A DNA stretch of 64,000 nucleotides from Chlamydiia bacterium (GTDB lineage Bacteria; Chlamydiota; Chlamydiia; Chlamydiales; 2-12-FULL-49-11), in the NCBI GenBank assembly GCA_022601595.1, contig JAJACI010000001.1, positions 130,536-194,535 of the forward strand, written 5' to 3'. The notes under the pieces are model-generated. The model was not told the DNA's origin, did no database searches, and saw only the letters and a program-made list of their open reading frames with translations. The first letter of the stretch is position 1. Each line of letters opens with the position of its first letter. Positions 20,662 to 30,196 of the stretch are shown here, in pieces. Position numbers and translations under genes: made by a program.

Positions 20662-22848
20662 ATGAAAGTACCATCAAGATTAGAGAGCAGACCTTTAAAT
20701 ACAGCAGCTGTAGAACCAGTTAAAGTATTTGCTTTAACTTCTTTTTCCAATAAGACAAGCACGGTTGCTATAAAAATTATTTCAGGTGTTGGGTTGTTTT
20801 TAGCGGCAGTCTATTTTATAAAGAATTTTTTTTACAACAAGAAAGACCAAGAAGAGAAAGTAAAAGTAAAAAGTGATACTGAATTCGATGTCGCTACAGA
20901 AAAACAAAATCAGCTTTTTGAGCGAGTAAGCAATGAGGTACGTAAAATAGGTAGAAAGCCATCTCAAGTGAAAGTGTGGACAGAGATCGCAGTATTTTTT
21001 TCATCGATAAGCAATAGCGAGAAAGCTAATGAAGCTTTGAAACAAGCACAAGATTGCCATACACCATATGATATGCATAAGGTTCATAGAAGCGGTCCTG
21101 GAACAATTTCCTGTGTTGTAGAGGAAGTGGGGTATATTGCTAAGGCGCAAGCGCAAACAGGAGATATTAAAGGAGCAATAAAGACGATTGATAGTATTCC
21201 AACAGAAAGCTCTCATCTAGGAGATTATGGTAGAATAGAACTCAAAGCAAAGATAGGTGATAGAAAAGGCTCCAAAGAAGAGATAAATAAGTTAGTTTCT
21301 CCAGAAGAGAAAGATACAGGCCTGGGGAAATTGGCCGAAGTACAAATCAACCAAGGAGCTATAGATGAGGCAAAAGCTACTATCAAATTAATAAAAAATG
21401 ACTTCCTTATAGCCCATAAACAGTATATGCTAATAGTGCGTCAATTTAAAGACGATAAAAATATTGACAAAGCACTACAAGCTATCCAATGCTCCGATGA
21501 TCGATTTAAAGATGATCTTCTAAGTCAAGTGATAAGAATACTAGCAGAGAGTAATCAGATCGCGGAAGCTAAGCAAGTGCTTGCTAAGATTAAAGATAAA
21601 CAAAAGCGCGTGTTCTCTGAGATAGTTATAGCAGAATTTAATGAAGAGAGTGGAGATATAAAGGAGATAATAGAAAACGGCAAACAAATCGGTTTGGAGC
21701 TCAATAAAACATTTAGGGCTTCTCTTTTAAAAGTTCAGTTAAAGAGAAAGATTAAGAGCGGTGATATAGAGGCTGCGAAAGTTTTAGCCAAAGGATGCAA
21801 TCAGTGTAGCGCAAAAGATGAAGCTCTGCTTGCTGTTATGCAATGGTGTATTGAGAGAGATAATACAGAGGCAGCTAAGGCGATGGCTGAGATCATTCCC
21901 CTTTCTTTAAACGGTGCCCATAGAAATATTCCTAAAGATGAAGCTTTGCGGCTTTTAGCAGGAGCCTATGCAAGGAGTGGAAATTTCTCTGCAGCAAGAG
22001 ATGCGATTGATAGAATGTCAACTGAAGAAGAAAGAATAAAAGCAGAATTTGAAGTGTATAAAATAGTGCAGGCAAAAGAAGAGGTCTCAAAAAATGGCGA
22101 TAGAAGCTTTAAGGCCAACATAGCGAATAAAGATGGTAAAGGTGGTGGTGGTGTAAAATCGGAAAAGGAAATACCGCCATTTTTACATGGCAAAATTGAT
22201 GTTTCTTCTTTGCAGATGGTTACTCAGGTTAATAAAGTTACAGAAAAAACTTTTAGCGCGAAATTTATAAAAGCTCTTGAATTAGTTGAAGCATGTAGTG
22301 CAAAAGGCATTTATGCTTACATCCGTACAACTAAATTTGATCCATCTAAACCTGATACGGCAGACTTTTACGTAGAGATAAATAAACGTCCAAAACTTTT
22401 AAACTGTATGAAGATGAATCTAAGGGGATTTGCTAATCAGCGAGGAGATGGAACGAAATGGTCATTTTTTCATGGGACAGGACCTAAACCAACATGGATG
22501 GCGACCCCTCCTGATCGCTTAGGTGCTGCAAATATTGGAAGATATGTACAGCAATATAAGTCAGATGCTATTCAAGAGTTGGCTGTAAACGCCTTAAAAT
22601 TAGTGGAGACAGTTTCTAAAAAAGCAGGATATAAAGAAATATGGTTTAATACTCATGGCTTTGGAGTTTCATTTTTGCACTTAAGAGTTGATACTTCATG
22701 TGCAGGTGAAAAAAGACCAAAATATTATTTTCCTGAACTTAGAGATAGTGAAGAGAATAAATTTATAAGTGTACAAAGCGTAGACCATATAGAGAAGATA
22801 AGTCAGTTTTTAACTCAAAAGACTAATGAAATGAATGGATCTGCTTAA
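20662..22848 (+). CDS. Membrane-anchored TPR-like helical-repeat protein with an unknown C-terminal domain
   Basis: 728 aa; TM VAIKIISGVGLFLAAVYFIKNFF; repeated ~34-36-aa units such as IAKAQAQTGDIKGAIKTIDSIP; C-terminal ~210 aa non-repeat domain. Confidence 0.8.
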   Translation: MKVPSRLESRPLNTAAVEPVKVFALTSFSNKTSTVAIKIISGVGLFLAAVYFIKNFFYNKKDQEEKVKVKSDTEFDVATEKQNQLFERVSNEVRKIGRKPSQVKVWTEIAVFFSSISNSEKANEALKQAQDCHTPYDMHKVHRSGPGTISCVVEEVGYIAKAQAQTGDIKGAIKTIDSIPTESSHLGDYGRIELKAKIGDRKGSKEEINKLVSPEEKDTGLGKLAEVQINQGAIDEAKATIKLIKNDFLIAHKQYMLIVRQFKDDKNIDKALQAIQCSDDRFKDDLLSQVIRILAESNQIAEAKQVLAKIKDKQKRVFSEIVIAEFNEESGDIKEIIENGKQIGLELNKTFRASLLKVQLKRKIKSGDIEAAKVLAKGCNQCSAKDEALLAVMQWCIERDNTEAAKAMAEIIPLSLNGAHRNIPKDEALRLLAGAYARSGNFSAARDAIDRMSTEEERIKAEFEVYKIVQAKEEVSKNGDRSFKANIANKDGKGGGGVKSEKEIPPFLHGKIDVSSLQMVTQVNKVTEKTFSAKFIKALELVEACSAKGIYAYIRTTKFDPSKPDTADFYVEINKRPKLLNCMKMNLRGFANQRGDGTKWSFFHGTGPKPTWMATPPDRLGAANIGRYVQQYKSDAIQELAVNALKLVETVSKKAGYKEIWFNTHGFGVSFLHLRVDTSCAGEKRPKYYFPELRDSEENKFISVQSVDHIEKISQFLTQKTNEMNGSA

Positions 22849-23006
22849 GGAGACTCTGAAAAACGGACAATTTTATAAGCTTCCAGATTTCTTATATATC
22901 CTATTTTTCGCTTCGCTCCATCCCTTTGGGATGCAGCTTACTCCAAAATCGAATTTATATTAAAAATCGGAATGAATTCTTAGGCAGCAGCCACATAGAG
23001 TCTCCT
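22845..23006 (-). repeat. Palindromic interspersed element (one end diverged)
   Basis: TTAAGGAGACTCTGAAAAACGGACAATTTTATAA ... CATCCCTTTGGGATG ... ATAGAGTCTCCT. Confidence 0.85.
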
Positions 23007-23062
23007 AGATAGAGTTTTTGTATTTTTTCTGTCGATAGTGTGCATACTGGCACTCAGAGACA
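23006..23062. repeat. Direct repeat copy 1 (57 bp)
   Basis: TAGATAGAGTTTTTGTATTTTTTCTGTCGATAGTGTGCATACTGGCACTCAGAGACA; second copy exactly 100 bp downstream. Confidence 0.95.
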
Positions 23063-23087
23063 TATTTTTCTTTATAGAATAACGTGT

Positions 23088-23202
23088 TTGTAGGGGGTGT
23101 TTCTTTAGATAGAGTTTTTGTGTTTTTTCTGTCGATAGTGTGCATACTGGCACTCGGAGACAGAAAAAATACAAAAACTCCTAAAGAAACACCCCCTACA
23201 AC
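23088..23202 (-). repeat. Long inverted repeat (~43-bp stem, 25-nt loop) abutting the 3' end of corA
   Basis: TTGTAGGGGGTGTTTCTTTAGATAGAGTTTTTGTGTTTTTTCTGTC ... GACAGAAAAAATACAAAAACTCCTAAAGAAACACCCCCTACAA. Confidence 0.95.
23106..23162. repeat. Direct repeat copy 2 (57 bp)
   Basis: TAGATAGAGTTTTTGTGTTTTTTCTGTCGATAGTGTGCATACTGGCACTCGGAGACA; two substitutions relative to copy 1. Confidence 0.95.
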
Positions 23203-24122
23203 CATTTTCTCTTTTGGAAGTAGTAAAGGGAGCCTACTATGGAGACTACAATAAACGACATGACGATTTCAAAGGCCCAAGGGGAGTGCTGAAAGGGAAG
23301 CTCTACGTTCATTCCGTATATGCTGGAGATGATGGTAGGAAAGTTTAGGATGATGGTTAGTGCGGTAAGTAGTTTAATGGTTTTATTGAATTGATCGGTG
23401 ATAACTACTTGAACAGAGTTTCTAAGCGAGGTGATGATGCGCAGGCTGAGCTCGCATAAGGCCTCTGCTTGTTCTGAGCCGAGCAGTAGATCTTCAAGGT
23501 CATCTTGATCATCTTCTTCAAGAGTTGCAAATTTACGTGTTAGCAGAGCGTTGATGACTTTTCTAAGAGGCTGCAGGGCATTTAAGCACTGATTGAGGTT
23601 TTCCTCTTTTTGAGTAAGCTCGGTGATCGCTTTTTCATCGAATTTTGTTAGGTTCTTTTCATGGATAACCACTTCGGTGCGGATTTTCTTTATCACTCGT
23701 GTATAATTTTGTATGATCTTAAGGAGGATGTGAACGAGAAATTCCGTTTTTTCAGCAGGTCTATGCTCTGAGGAGGCGTTAATAATCCTTTCTATGATTG
23801 GGCTTTTTGTTGGTGAGATGGTGACAAAATAGTTTTCAGAGATAATAATGGTTAGAGGGGAGGTGTATACTCCTGATTCTTCCATGCTAGGAAAGCGAAC
23901 AAATATGGCAAAGGTTGTTTTATTGAGTTTTTCTACACGAGGAATTTCCATTAAATCTAATGAGTCGGTGATTTCATCGATATCTAATTCTAAAAGATCT
24001 GCTATTACTACAAGATCCCGATCGTCTGCATTATCGGCATGTATCAGGCAGTTTTGCTGAGGGGAGGGGATATTTTGAAAGACTTTTTCATGGGTATTTT
24101 TTAAATAATATTTTGTCATCAA
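23196..24122 (-). CDS. corA: CorA-family magnesium/divalent cation transporter
   Basis: 308 aa; C-terminal two TM helices with YGMNVELPFQ (GMN signature). Confidence 0.93.
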   Translation of the reverse strand: MMTKYYLKNTHEKVFQNIPSPQQNCLIHADNADDRDLVVIADLLELDIDEITDSLDLMEIPRVEKLNKTTFAIFVRFPSMEESGVYTSPLTIIISENYFVTISPTKSPIIERIINASSEHRPAEKTEFLVHILLKIIQNYTRVIKKIRTEVVIHEKNLTKFDEKAITELTQKEENLNQCLNALQPLRKVINALLTRKFATLEEDDQDDLEDLLLGSEQAEALCELSLRIITSLRNSVQVVITDQFNKTIKLLTALTIILNFPTIISSIYGMNVELPFQHSPWAFEIVMSFIVVSIVGSLYYFQKRKWL

Positions 24123-24208
24123 AAACCTCTCTCATTGTAATTATCAACTTCTACATAAGATATATAATAGCCTGCTAGGGGATTGATATCAACAAGCTTC
24201 TTCGCTTC

Positions 24209-25267
24209 TTATGACGAGGGGCAAGCAGTTTCCATCGAATCAAGAAGTTTTTCGGCTTTTTTAAGTTTCTTCATTACACTAGGTAGTTTTCGGAGAGCGG
24301 CTATTTGTAGCATTTCTTTTTTAATATTTTGTGCAGGGGCTCCAAGGTATATTCCTCCCGGCTCCTTTATCGATTTTATAGGGGCCGATCGTGCTGCAAG
24401 GATAACACCGTCTGCAATTTCGATGTGTCCTACAAGGCCGCATCCGGCAGCTATGATGACATTTCTTCCTGTCTTTACTGATCCAGAAACGCCAGACATG
24501 GAGACAATAAGATTATGCTCGCCAATCTCACAATTGTGACCAATCATACATTGGTTGTCGATCTTTGTCCCTTTTTTGATGATTGTTTTAGAGAATCTGC
24601 CTCTGTCAATAGTGGTGCTAGATCCAATTTCAACATCATCTTCCAAAATAACTTTTCCAAGGTGCTTAATCTTGGTGTGGTGACCTGTTTTTTTGCAGCT
24701 ATGATACCCATATCCACAACTTCCAATCACACAACTAGGTTGAAGTATGACTCTCTTGCCAAGATGACAATCTTCTCTTACCACTACATTCGGATGGATA
24801 AGAGAGTCTTTTCCAATAGTACTTTTTGGTCCAATAGAAACATGAGCTCTTATCTCTGTGCCATCTTCTATTACCACATCTCTGTCAATAACCACATAAG
24901 GTCCAAGCTGCACATTTTTACCAATTTTTGCAGAAGGGTGGACACAAGCTGTGGGATGTATATCTGAAAAACCTGTTTGTGAATGATCTTCTAAGAGTAA
25001 GTTGCAAATTTGCTCGAAAGTCTTTGAGGGGTCATCAGATAGTAAATAGTTTTTTTCTGGCTGAAGTATGGTTTCTTTTTCCACACATATGATGCCAGCT
25101 TTTGTTGTTTGTAAAAATGAGGTGTACTTTTCGTTAGATAGAAAAGACACCTCATTAGAGAGGGCTGAAGATAATTCATTTACTCCGGAAACTGTGACAT
25201 TTTCATCCCCTGAAAAGGGGATGTTTAAATGCTCTGATAGTTCTTTAAGAGAAAATGTTTTATCCAT
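24209..25267 (-). CDS. lpxD: UDP-3-O-(3-hydroxyacyl)glucosamine N-acyltransferase
   Basis: 352 aa left-handed beta-helix hexapeptide repeats; IHPTACVHPSAKIGKNVQLGPYVVI, IGSCGYGYHS. Confidence 0.95.
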   Translation of the reverse strand: MDKTFSLKELSEHLNIPFSGDENVTVSGVNELSSALSNEVSFLSNEKYTSFLQTTKAGIICVEKETILQPEKNYLLSDDPSKTFEQICNLLLEDHSQTGFSDIHPTACVHPSAKIGKNVQLGPYVVIDRDVVIEDGTEIRAHVSIGPKSTIGKDSLIHPNVVVREDCHLGKRVILQPSCVIGSCGYGYHSCKKTGHHTKIKHLGKVILEDDVEIGSSTTIDRGRFSKTIIKKGTKIDNQCMIGHNCEIGEHNLIVSMSGVSGSVKTGRNVIIAAGCGLVGHIEIADGVILAARSAPIKSIKEPGGIYLGAPAQNIKKEMLQIAALRKLPSVMKKLKKAEKLLDSMETACPSS

Positions 25268-25269
25268 GT

Positions 25270-25884
25270 TTATTCACCCTTTTTGTTTTCTTTCTCAGCT
25301 TTTGCAGCTTCTGCATTTGCCTTAGCAGCATCTACTTTTGCTTTTTCAGCTTCTTGTTCATGCATTTTATCTAACTTTGCGATAACAGCATCTGTTACAT
25401 CTAATTCTGCTTTATAGAAAAAAGCTTGCTCTTCATTTAAGATGCAGCCATATTTTTTCTCCGCAGCAAGTTCTGTCGCAGCAGCTTTTACTTTTTCTCT
25501 AAACTGGTAGAAAGTTTGATTTTGCGCCTGCTGTAATATTTGAGGGAATTGCATTTGATATCTTTGAAGCTCGCCTGTAAGCGTTGCTTGCTTAGCCTTA
25601 AGCTCATCTTCAGCTTCTTTGCTTAAAGAATCCATGATATCTTCATCAGCAAGTTTTGCTTGAATATCTGTTAGCTGATCTGTTACTTCTTTAACAGATT
25701 TTTCCATCTGCTCTTGCATCACTTTAAAGTTTTCCTGCTCTTTCTTTCCAAGTTCAGATTCCATAAAACATCTTCTGAAATCTGTAACACGTGCTGCATT
25801 TGCAGGCACTTTAGCGGCAAGTGTAGCTGTTGAAAGCGTTAGTGCACATACGGTAGTCATTAATAATTTTTTATTAAAAAACAT
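25270..25884 (-). CDS. skp: OmpH/Skp-family periplasmic chaperone
   Basis: 204 aa signal peptide plus coiled-coil; located between bamA and lpxD as in Chlamydia. Confidence 0.85.
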   Translation of the reverse strand: MFFNKKLLMTTVCALTLSTATLAAKVPANAARVTDFRRCFMESELGKKEQENFKVMQEQMEKSVKEVTDQLTDIQAKLADEDIMDSLSKEAEDELKAKQATLTGELQRYQMQFPQILQQAQNQTFYQFREKVKAAATELAAEKKYGCILNEEQAFFYKAELDVTDAVIAKLDKMHEQEAEKAKVDAAKANAEAAKAEKENKKGE

Positions 25885-26030
25885 GAATTGTCCTTTTTTG
25901 ATTGGTTAAAAGTTGACTTATTTTACTAAAACAAAACCTTTAATTCTATCATTATTTTCACAATTTACTGACAGAGTTAAAGGTTTTGAAAACAAGCTAA
26001 AAAATTATTTTAATAAAGAGCTGTTTGCAA

Positions 26031-26381
26031 CTACTCTAACTCAGAGGTAACAAATGCAATTATAGCAGATGTTTTTTCTAATTTGTTTAAAATTTGAACT
26101 CTTAATCCTTCTATGAGTTCCTTGTCTTCATCGCTTAAAGCCTCATAGATTTCAGGGTTTGCGAGCCTTTCTTCCACTTTTTGAAGCTCGGCTTTTAACT
26201 CTTTCTCCATTTTTAGCATGTCATCAAGCATTGCCATAGTTTTTTTTAATGCCTGCTGTCCCTCTTCAGATTCTATATAAGAAGTAGGTGTTTGCTGAGC
26301 TTCATCTAATGCATAGAGAGCTGATACACCTGTTAGAGTGAAAGCAAATAGTGCTGTTTGTAGTAATTTTTTAGGTAACAT
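26031..26381 (-). CDS. Small secreted coiled-coil protein (OmpH-like)
   Basis: 116 aa; signal peptide MLPKKLLQTALFAFTLTGVSALYA then helical acidic region. Confidence 0.6.
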   Translation of the reverse strand: MLPKKLLQTALFAFTLTGVSALYALDEAQQTPTSYIESEEGQQALKKTMAMLDDMLKMEKELKAELQKVEERLANPEIYEALSDEDKELIEGLRVQILNKLEKTSAIIAFVTSELE

Positions 26382-26402
26382 ATTTTGTCCTTTTTTTATG
26401 AG

Positions 26403-26570
26403 TTAAGGAGACTCTGATAAACGGACAGTTTTATAATTTTCCAGATTTCTTATAAATTCTATTTTTCGTTTCGCCCCATCCCGACAGGGATGCCGCTTAC
26501 TCCAAAATAGAATTTATATCAAAAAACCTGAAGAAATTCTAAATAGTGTAGTTTATCAGAGTCTCCTTAA
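26403..26570 (-). repeat. Palindromic interspersed element (168 bp)
   Basis: TTAAGGAGACTCTGATAAACGGACAGTTTTATAA ... CATCCCGACAGGGATG ... GTTTATCAGAGTCTCCTTAA. Confidence 0.9.
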
Positions 26571-26905
26571 GATTTGTTATGTATTGATGGGATCATTTTG
26601 ATAGCAGATTCTAGTTCCTTGTCTTTTGAATATTTTTTATATCCTTCACATCTAATCTCACTTCTTAGTTGATCTACTCTTTTAGCAAGCTCTCCATAGA
26701 ATTCCTCTTGTGCTTTTTTTTCTGCTTCTGATCTTGCCTCGTATGCTCTAATCTCTTGCTCTAATTTTTTAGTATCAACCATTTTTGGGGGAGTGTTAGC
26801 AAAGAGAGCCATGGTGATAAAGAGTATAGAGCAAAGGGGTAAAATACTTCTTATAAATTTCATAATGGATCCTGTGTGGTTGTAGCTGTAGTCATTATAT
26901 AACAA
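26567..26905 (-). CDS. Small secreted/coiled-coil hypothetical protein
   Basis: 112 aa; hydrophobic signal sequence FIRSILPLCSILFITMALFANTPP; probable start at the internal Met (MKFIRSIL). Confidence 0.55.
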   Translation of the reverse strand: MLYNDYSYNHTGSIMKFIRSILPLCSILFITMALFANTPPKMVDTKKLEQEIRAYEARSEAEKKAQEEFYGELAKRVDQLRSEIRCEGYKKYSKDKELESAIKMIPSIHNKS

Positions 26906-26907
26906 AA

Positions 26908-26946
26908 AAACCTTTTATTCCAAAACCTAATGGAATAAAAGGTTTT
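26908..26946 (-). terminator. Intrinsic terminator downstream of bamA
   Basis: AAACCTTTTATTCCA-AAACCTAA-TGGAATAAAAGGTTT. Confidence 0.85.
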
Positions 26947-27003
26947 ATACGTCTATTAAAATATATATAGCCATTAGCAACAGTAATGACTATAACTATC
27001 TAT

Positions 27004-29400
27004 TTAGAATCTTCCTGCCATGCTCCAGAAGAATCTTTGTTCTTGTGGGTTGTTTTCTGATTTAGTCCACTCATCTGGATTGATAGGGTATCCCCAACCA
27101 AACACAAAAGGTAGAGTTTGTCCCATGTTGACTCTAATACCAACCCCAGTACTCATGTAGATTTTCCCTACTCTAAAGGCACTTTCATTGATGGCACCTG
27201 CATCAAAAAAGGTAAATACATCTAATACTGGCAGTACTTTTTGTAGCAGCTCGAAAGAAAGAAGCGCTGAGCTTATTCCACCTGTAGGGTCTCGCTCGTC
27301 ATCCTTTTTCTTTTCACCTACTTCAGGAGCAAAGGCCGGCCCTATCTGTCCTGGAGCATAGCCTCTCATGCTTTCCACACCACCTAAGAAAAACTTTTCT
27401 GTTAAAGGCATATCCTCACTGGTCCCGCGCCATAGGGGTTGGATAAATCTTAGATCACCACGCACTTTGAAAATAGCATTGTTCCACAGAGATTTATAAT
27501 AAGAGTTTAAATACCCAAATTTTAGAAATGGAAAATCATGAATCGCTGAATTTTCTCTTACCAGACCTATAAACTCTGCTTCAAAGTTAGATTTGATCCC
27601 CTTGCTAGGTACATATGGATTATCTGTAGTGTTGTAGGCAAACACAAGACCACCACCTGAGGCAATACCGCTATTTCTTTCTTGCTTGAGGGTAGCTTTT
27701 TTATCAGCTCCATCTACTATGACAATAGAATTTTTTGCTCTAAACTTAACGCCCCCAGAAAAATAAGGGTTAATAGGATACATAGTGTTGATACCTGCCC
27801 CATAAGACCATAAAGTGTAATCGGCTATCGTGTTATCTTTTTTACCTTGTATATCTACCCCTAAACGCCATAGAGAATCGTTAATATATGGATTGACCCA
27901 TGTAATGGATGCACTCTTATCTTTTGTCGCATATGTTGCCTTTACATCAACAAATTGCCCTCCGCCTCTAAGTGCGCCAACGCCATCTGTCCACATAGTG
28001 GAAAGTCCGTGAATGTCAAAGTTACTTTCATTTAAACTAATTTCACCAAACATTTGCGCTGTAGAGTTGGTTCCTGCAGATAGGTGAACAGAACCTGATC
28101 TTTTCTCTTTTACTTCGATCATTACATTACGGTAGTTAGCATCAGTAGGTGCGAGCTTTTCATTTTTCACTGCATAAACACTAACATTTTCAAAGTAGCC
28201 AGTAGACTGCAATCTACGCTGCGCAGCGTTCATTTTGTTTGTATCAAAATCATCGCCCGGAGTGATATCTACATTGTTATAGATTACATTGTTATTGGTG
28301 CTTTTGTTTCCTGAAACAACAATTAAACCAACTTTGTATTTTTCTGACTCTTCCACTTGAAATACAACGTTGTAACTATGATCACCTGCTGGAATAAGTT
28401 CATATCCAACATTGGTATCAAGGTAACCTTGTTTTGTATAAAGGCTTTGAATTCTTTTTTGAGTTGCTTGGATCTTTTCCTCTGTAAAGACATCCCCCTT
28501 TTTAAGGATCAAAGCTTTATCTAACGCTTTTTCTGTCTCTAGTGTATTTCCTATTATCTTAACATCACCAACATGATAAAGGTCACCTCTATCAAGATAG
28601 ATGAAAAGAGTTAGCTGATCTTGCTTGGTGTTTTTTACTTCTAATCTCACTTTTGCATCAATATAACCTTCACCTTGAATATAGCGAGTTACCATTTGAG
28701 CATCTTGAGCCTGCTCTTCCTCTTTTAGAACCCCGCTTCCTATAATCCAGTTGGTTAAAATATGAAACTTAGAGGTTTTAATCATCCTTAAAACAGCACG
28801 CTTCTCTTTTTTAGTAAAACCTTTCAGTTTAATTTTATGTATATGACCTAATGGACCTTGGTTGATGAAAATATGTGCTATTGCTTCGCCAGTTCCTGGT
28901 GTCTCTTCAATTTTATAGGTTACATCTGCTTTGAAGTAACCTCTCTTGATAAGAAAATCACGGATATCTGTAATAGATTGATAGAACTTCCCTCTATTAT
29001 ATTCCATAGGAACGGTAAGCTCTCCCTTGGAAAGGATTTTCTTTTTTTTGTATTTCTTTGACCCATTAACAGTGAATTTTACAATCGTTGGCCGTAGGGT
29101 AATATCTAAACGGATGATTAGTTTTCCATCTTTCTTGGTGATCACTGGATCAACTATTTGATATTTTTTTGAAAGCCTTTTTAGATCACTATCAAACTCT
29201 ACTTGACTGAAGGTATCACCTGGCTTGAGGCGCATTTCTGTTAACACAGCCTCTATCCTATCATTTTCAGCTGGAGCTCCATTTTTTATATCAACTGTTA
29301 TCTCTCCTACCTTCATATTTTCAAATGAATCGTGAGGAATAGTGTCTGCTGTTAAAGCAGTAATAAATGTAAGAAGAAGAGAGAAGACTATTTTTTTCAT
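27004..29400 (-). CDS. bamA: Outer membrane protein assembly factor BamA (Omp85)
   Basis: 798 aa; POTRA repeats, C-terminal barrel with FFLGGVESMRGYAPGQIGP and terminal F. Confidence 0.96.
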   Translation of the reverse strand: MKKIVFSLLLTFITALTADTIPHDSFENMKVGEITVDIKNGAPAENDRIEAVLTEMRLKPGDTFSQVEFDSDLKRLSKKYQIVDPVITKKDGKLIIRLDITLRPTIVKFTVNGSKKYKKKKILSKGELTVPMEYNRGKFYQSITDIRDFLIKRGYFKADVTYKIEETPGTGEAIAHIFINQGPLGHIHKIKLKGFTKKEKRAVLRMIKTSKFHILTNWIIGSGVLKEEEQAQDAQMVTRYIQGEGYIDAKVRLEVKNTKQDQLTLFIYLDRGDLYHVGDVKIIGNTLETEKALDKALILKKGDVFTEEKIQATQKRIQSLYTKQGYLDTNVGYELIPAGDHSYNVVFQVEESEKYKVGLIVVSGNKSTNNNVIYNNVDITPGDDFDTNKMNAAQRRLQSTGYFENVSVYAVKNEKLAPTDANYRNVMIEVKEKRSGSVHLSAGTNSTAQMFGEISLNESNFDIHGLSTMWTDGVGALRGGGQFVDVKATYATKDKSASITWVNPYINDSLWRLGVDIQGKKDNTIADYTLWSYGAGINTMYPINPYFSGGVKFRAKNSIVIVDGADKKATLKQERNSGIASGGGLVFAYNTTDNPYVPSKGIKSNFEAEFIGLVRENSAIHDFPFLKFGYLNSYYKSLWNNAIFKVRGDLRFIQPLWRGTSEDMPLTEKFFLGGVESMRGYAPGQIGPAFAPEVGEKKKDDERDPTGGISSALLSFELLQKVLPVLDVFTFFDAGAINESAFRVGKIYMSTGVGIRVNMGQTLPFVFGWGYPINPDEWTKSENNPQEQRFFWSMAGRF

Positions 29401-29449
29401 TTAGGGCCTTAATATGTTAATTTTTTTTCCATTATATAGTGATTCTTGA

Positions 29450-30055
29450 TTAAAATAAAGTTCTTTCTGAAAGCGCTTTTGATAGAGTTCCTTCATCAAT
29501 AAAGTCTAATGAGCTCCCTATTGGCATGCCTAATGCGAGTCTCGAAATTCTAACATTCTTCCCTTCTAATTCTTTTTTTAAAAACAAAGAGGTAGCATCA
29601 CCTTCGAGGGTGGAGTCTAAAGCTAGAATAATTTCTTGGATGCCTAATCTTTCGATCCTTGATTTTAGCGCCTCAAGATGTAAATCTTTTGGGGAGAAAT
29701 TGTCTGAGGGGGAGAGGAGCCCATCTAAAATATGGTACATACCAAGGTACATGTGTGTTCCCTCTATTGAGAAAAGATCTTTTTGAGAGGAGAGAATACA
29801 AAGATGCTTTGGATCTCTTTTATCTGGATCACAATATTTACAAGATTTCTCATCTTCCATATCCATAAGAGCATTACACGTCTTACAAGAGGAGATCTTC
29901 TTCTTTAAAACCGAAAGGTGATAGGCAAAACTTTCTGTATCTTCAGGGGACCAAGAGATAAGATCAAAGCAATATCTTTCTGCAGTTTTTTTTCCAACAC
30001 CTGGAAGTTTCTGCAAATTACTAATCAATGTATTTAACGCCTTTGGATATTTCAT
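29450..30055 (-). CDS. recR: Recombination protein RecR
   Basis: 201 aa; LQKLPGVGKKTAERYCFDL, C4 zinc finger CKTCNALMDMEDEKSCKYC, Toprim region. Confidence 0.96.
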   Translation of the reverse strand: MKYPKALNTLISNLQKLPGVGKKTAERYCFDLISWSPEDTESFAYHLSVLKKKISSCKTCNALMDMEDEKSCKYCDPDKRDPKHLCILSSQKDLFSIEGTHMYLGMYHILDGLLSPSDNFSPKDLHLEALKSRIERLGIQEIILALDSTLEGDATSLFLKKELEGKNVRISRLALGMPIGSSLDFIDEGTLSKALSERTLF

Positions 30056-30196
30056 CTTAGCCTTTATTTTTTTTTACCATAGAGAAAATAGCTTAGCGAT
30101 TTCTAAGATATTTTTCAACCTTCCTGTGAGTGTCTTAAAAATAATTCGTGAAGTTTTAGATTCATACATAGTATGATGGTTTGAAAAGAAAATTGT

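Noticed and set aside
22980-23205. Two minus-strand ORFs (64 and 66 aa) over the corA-adjacent repeats
   Set aside because: They simply translate the direct/inverted repeats (repeated MHTIDRKNTKT); no support for being genes.
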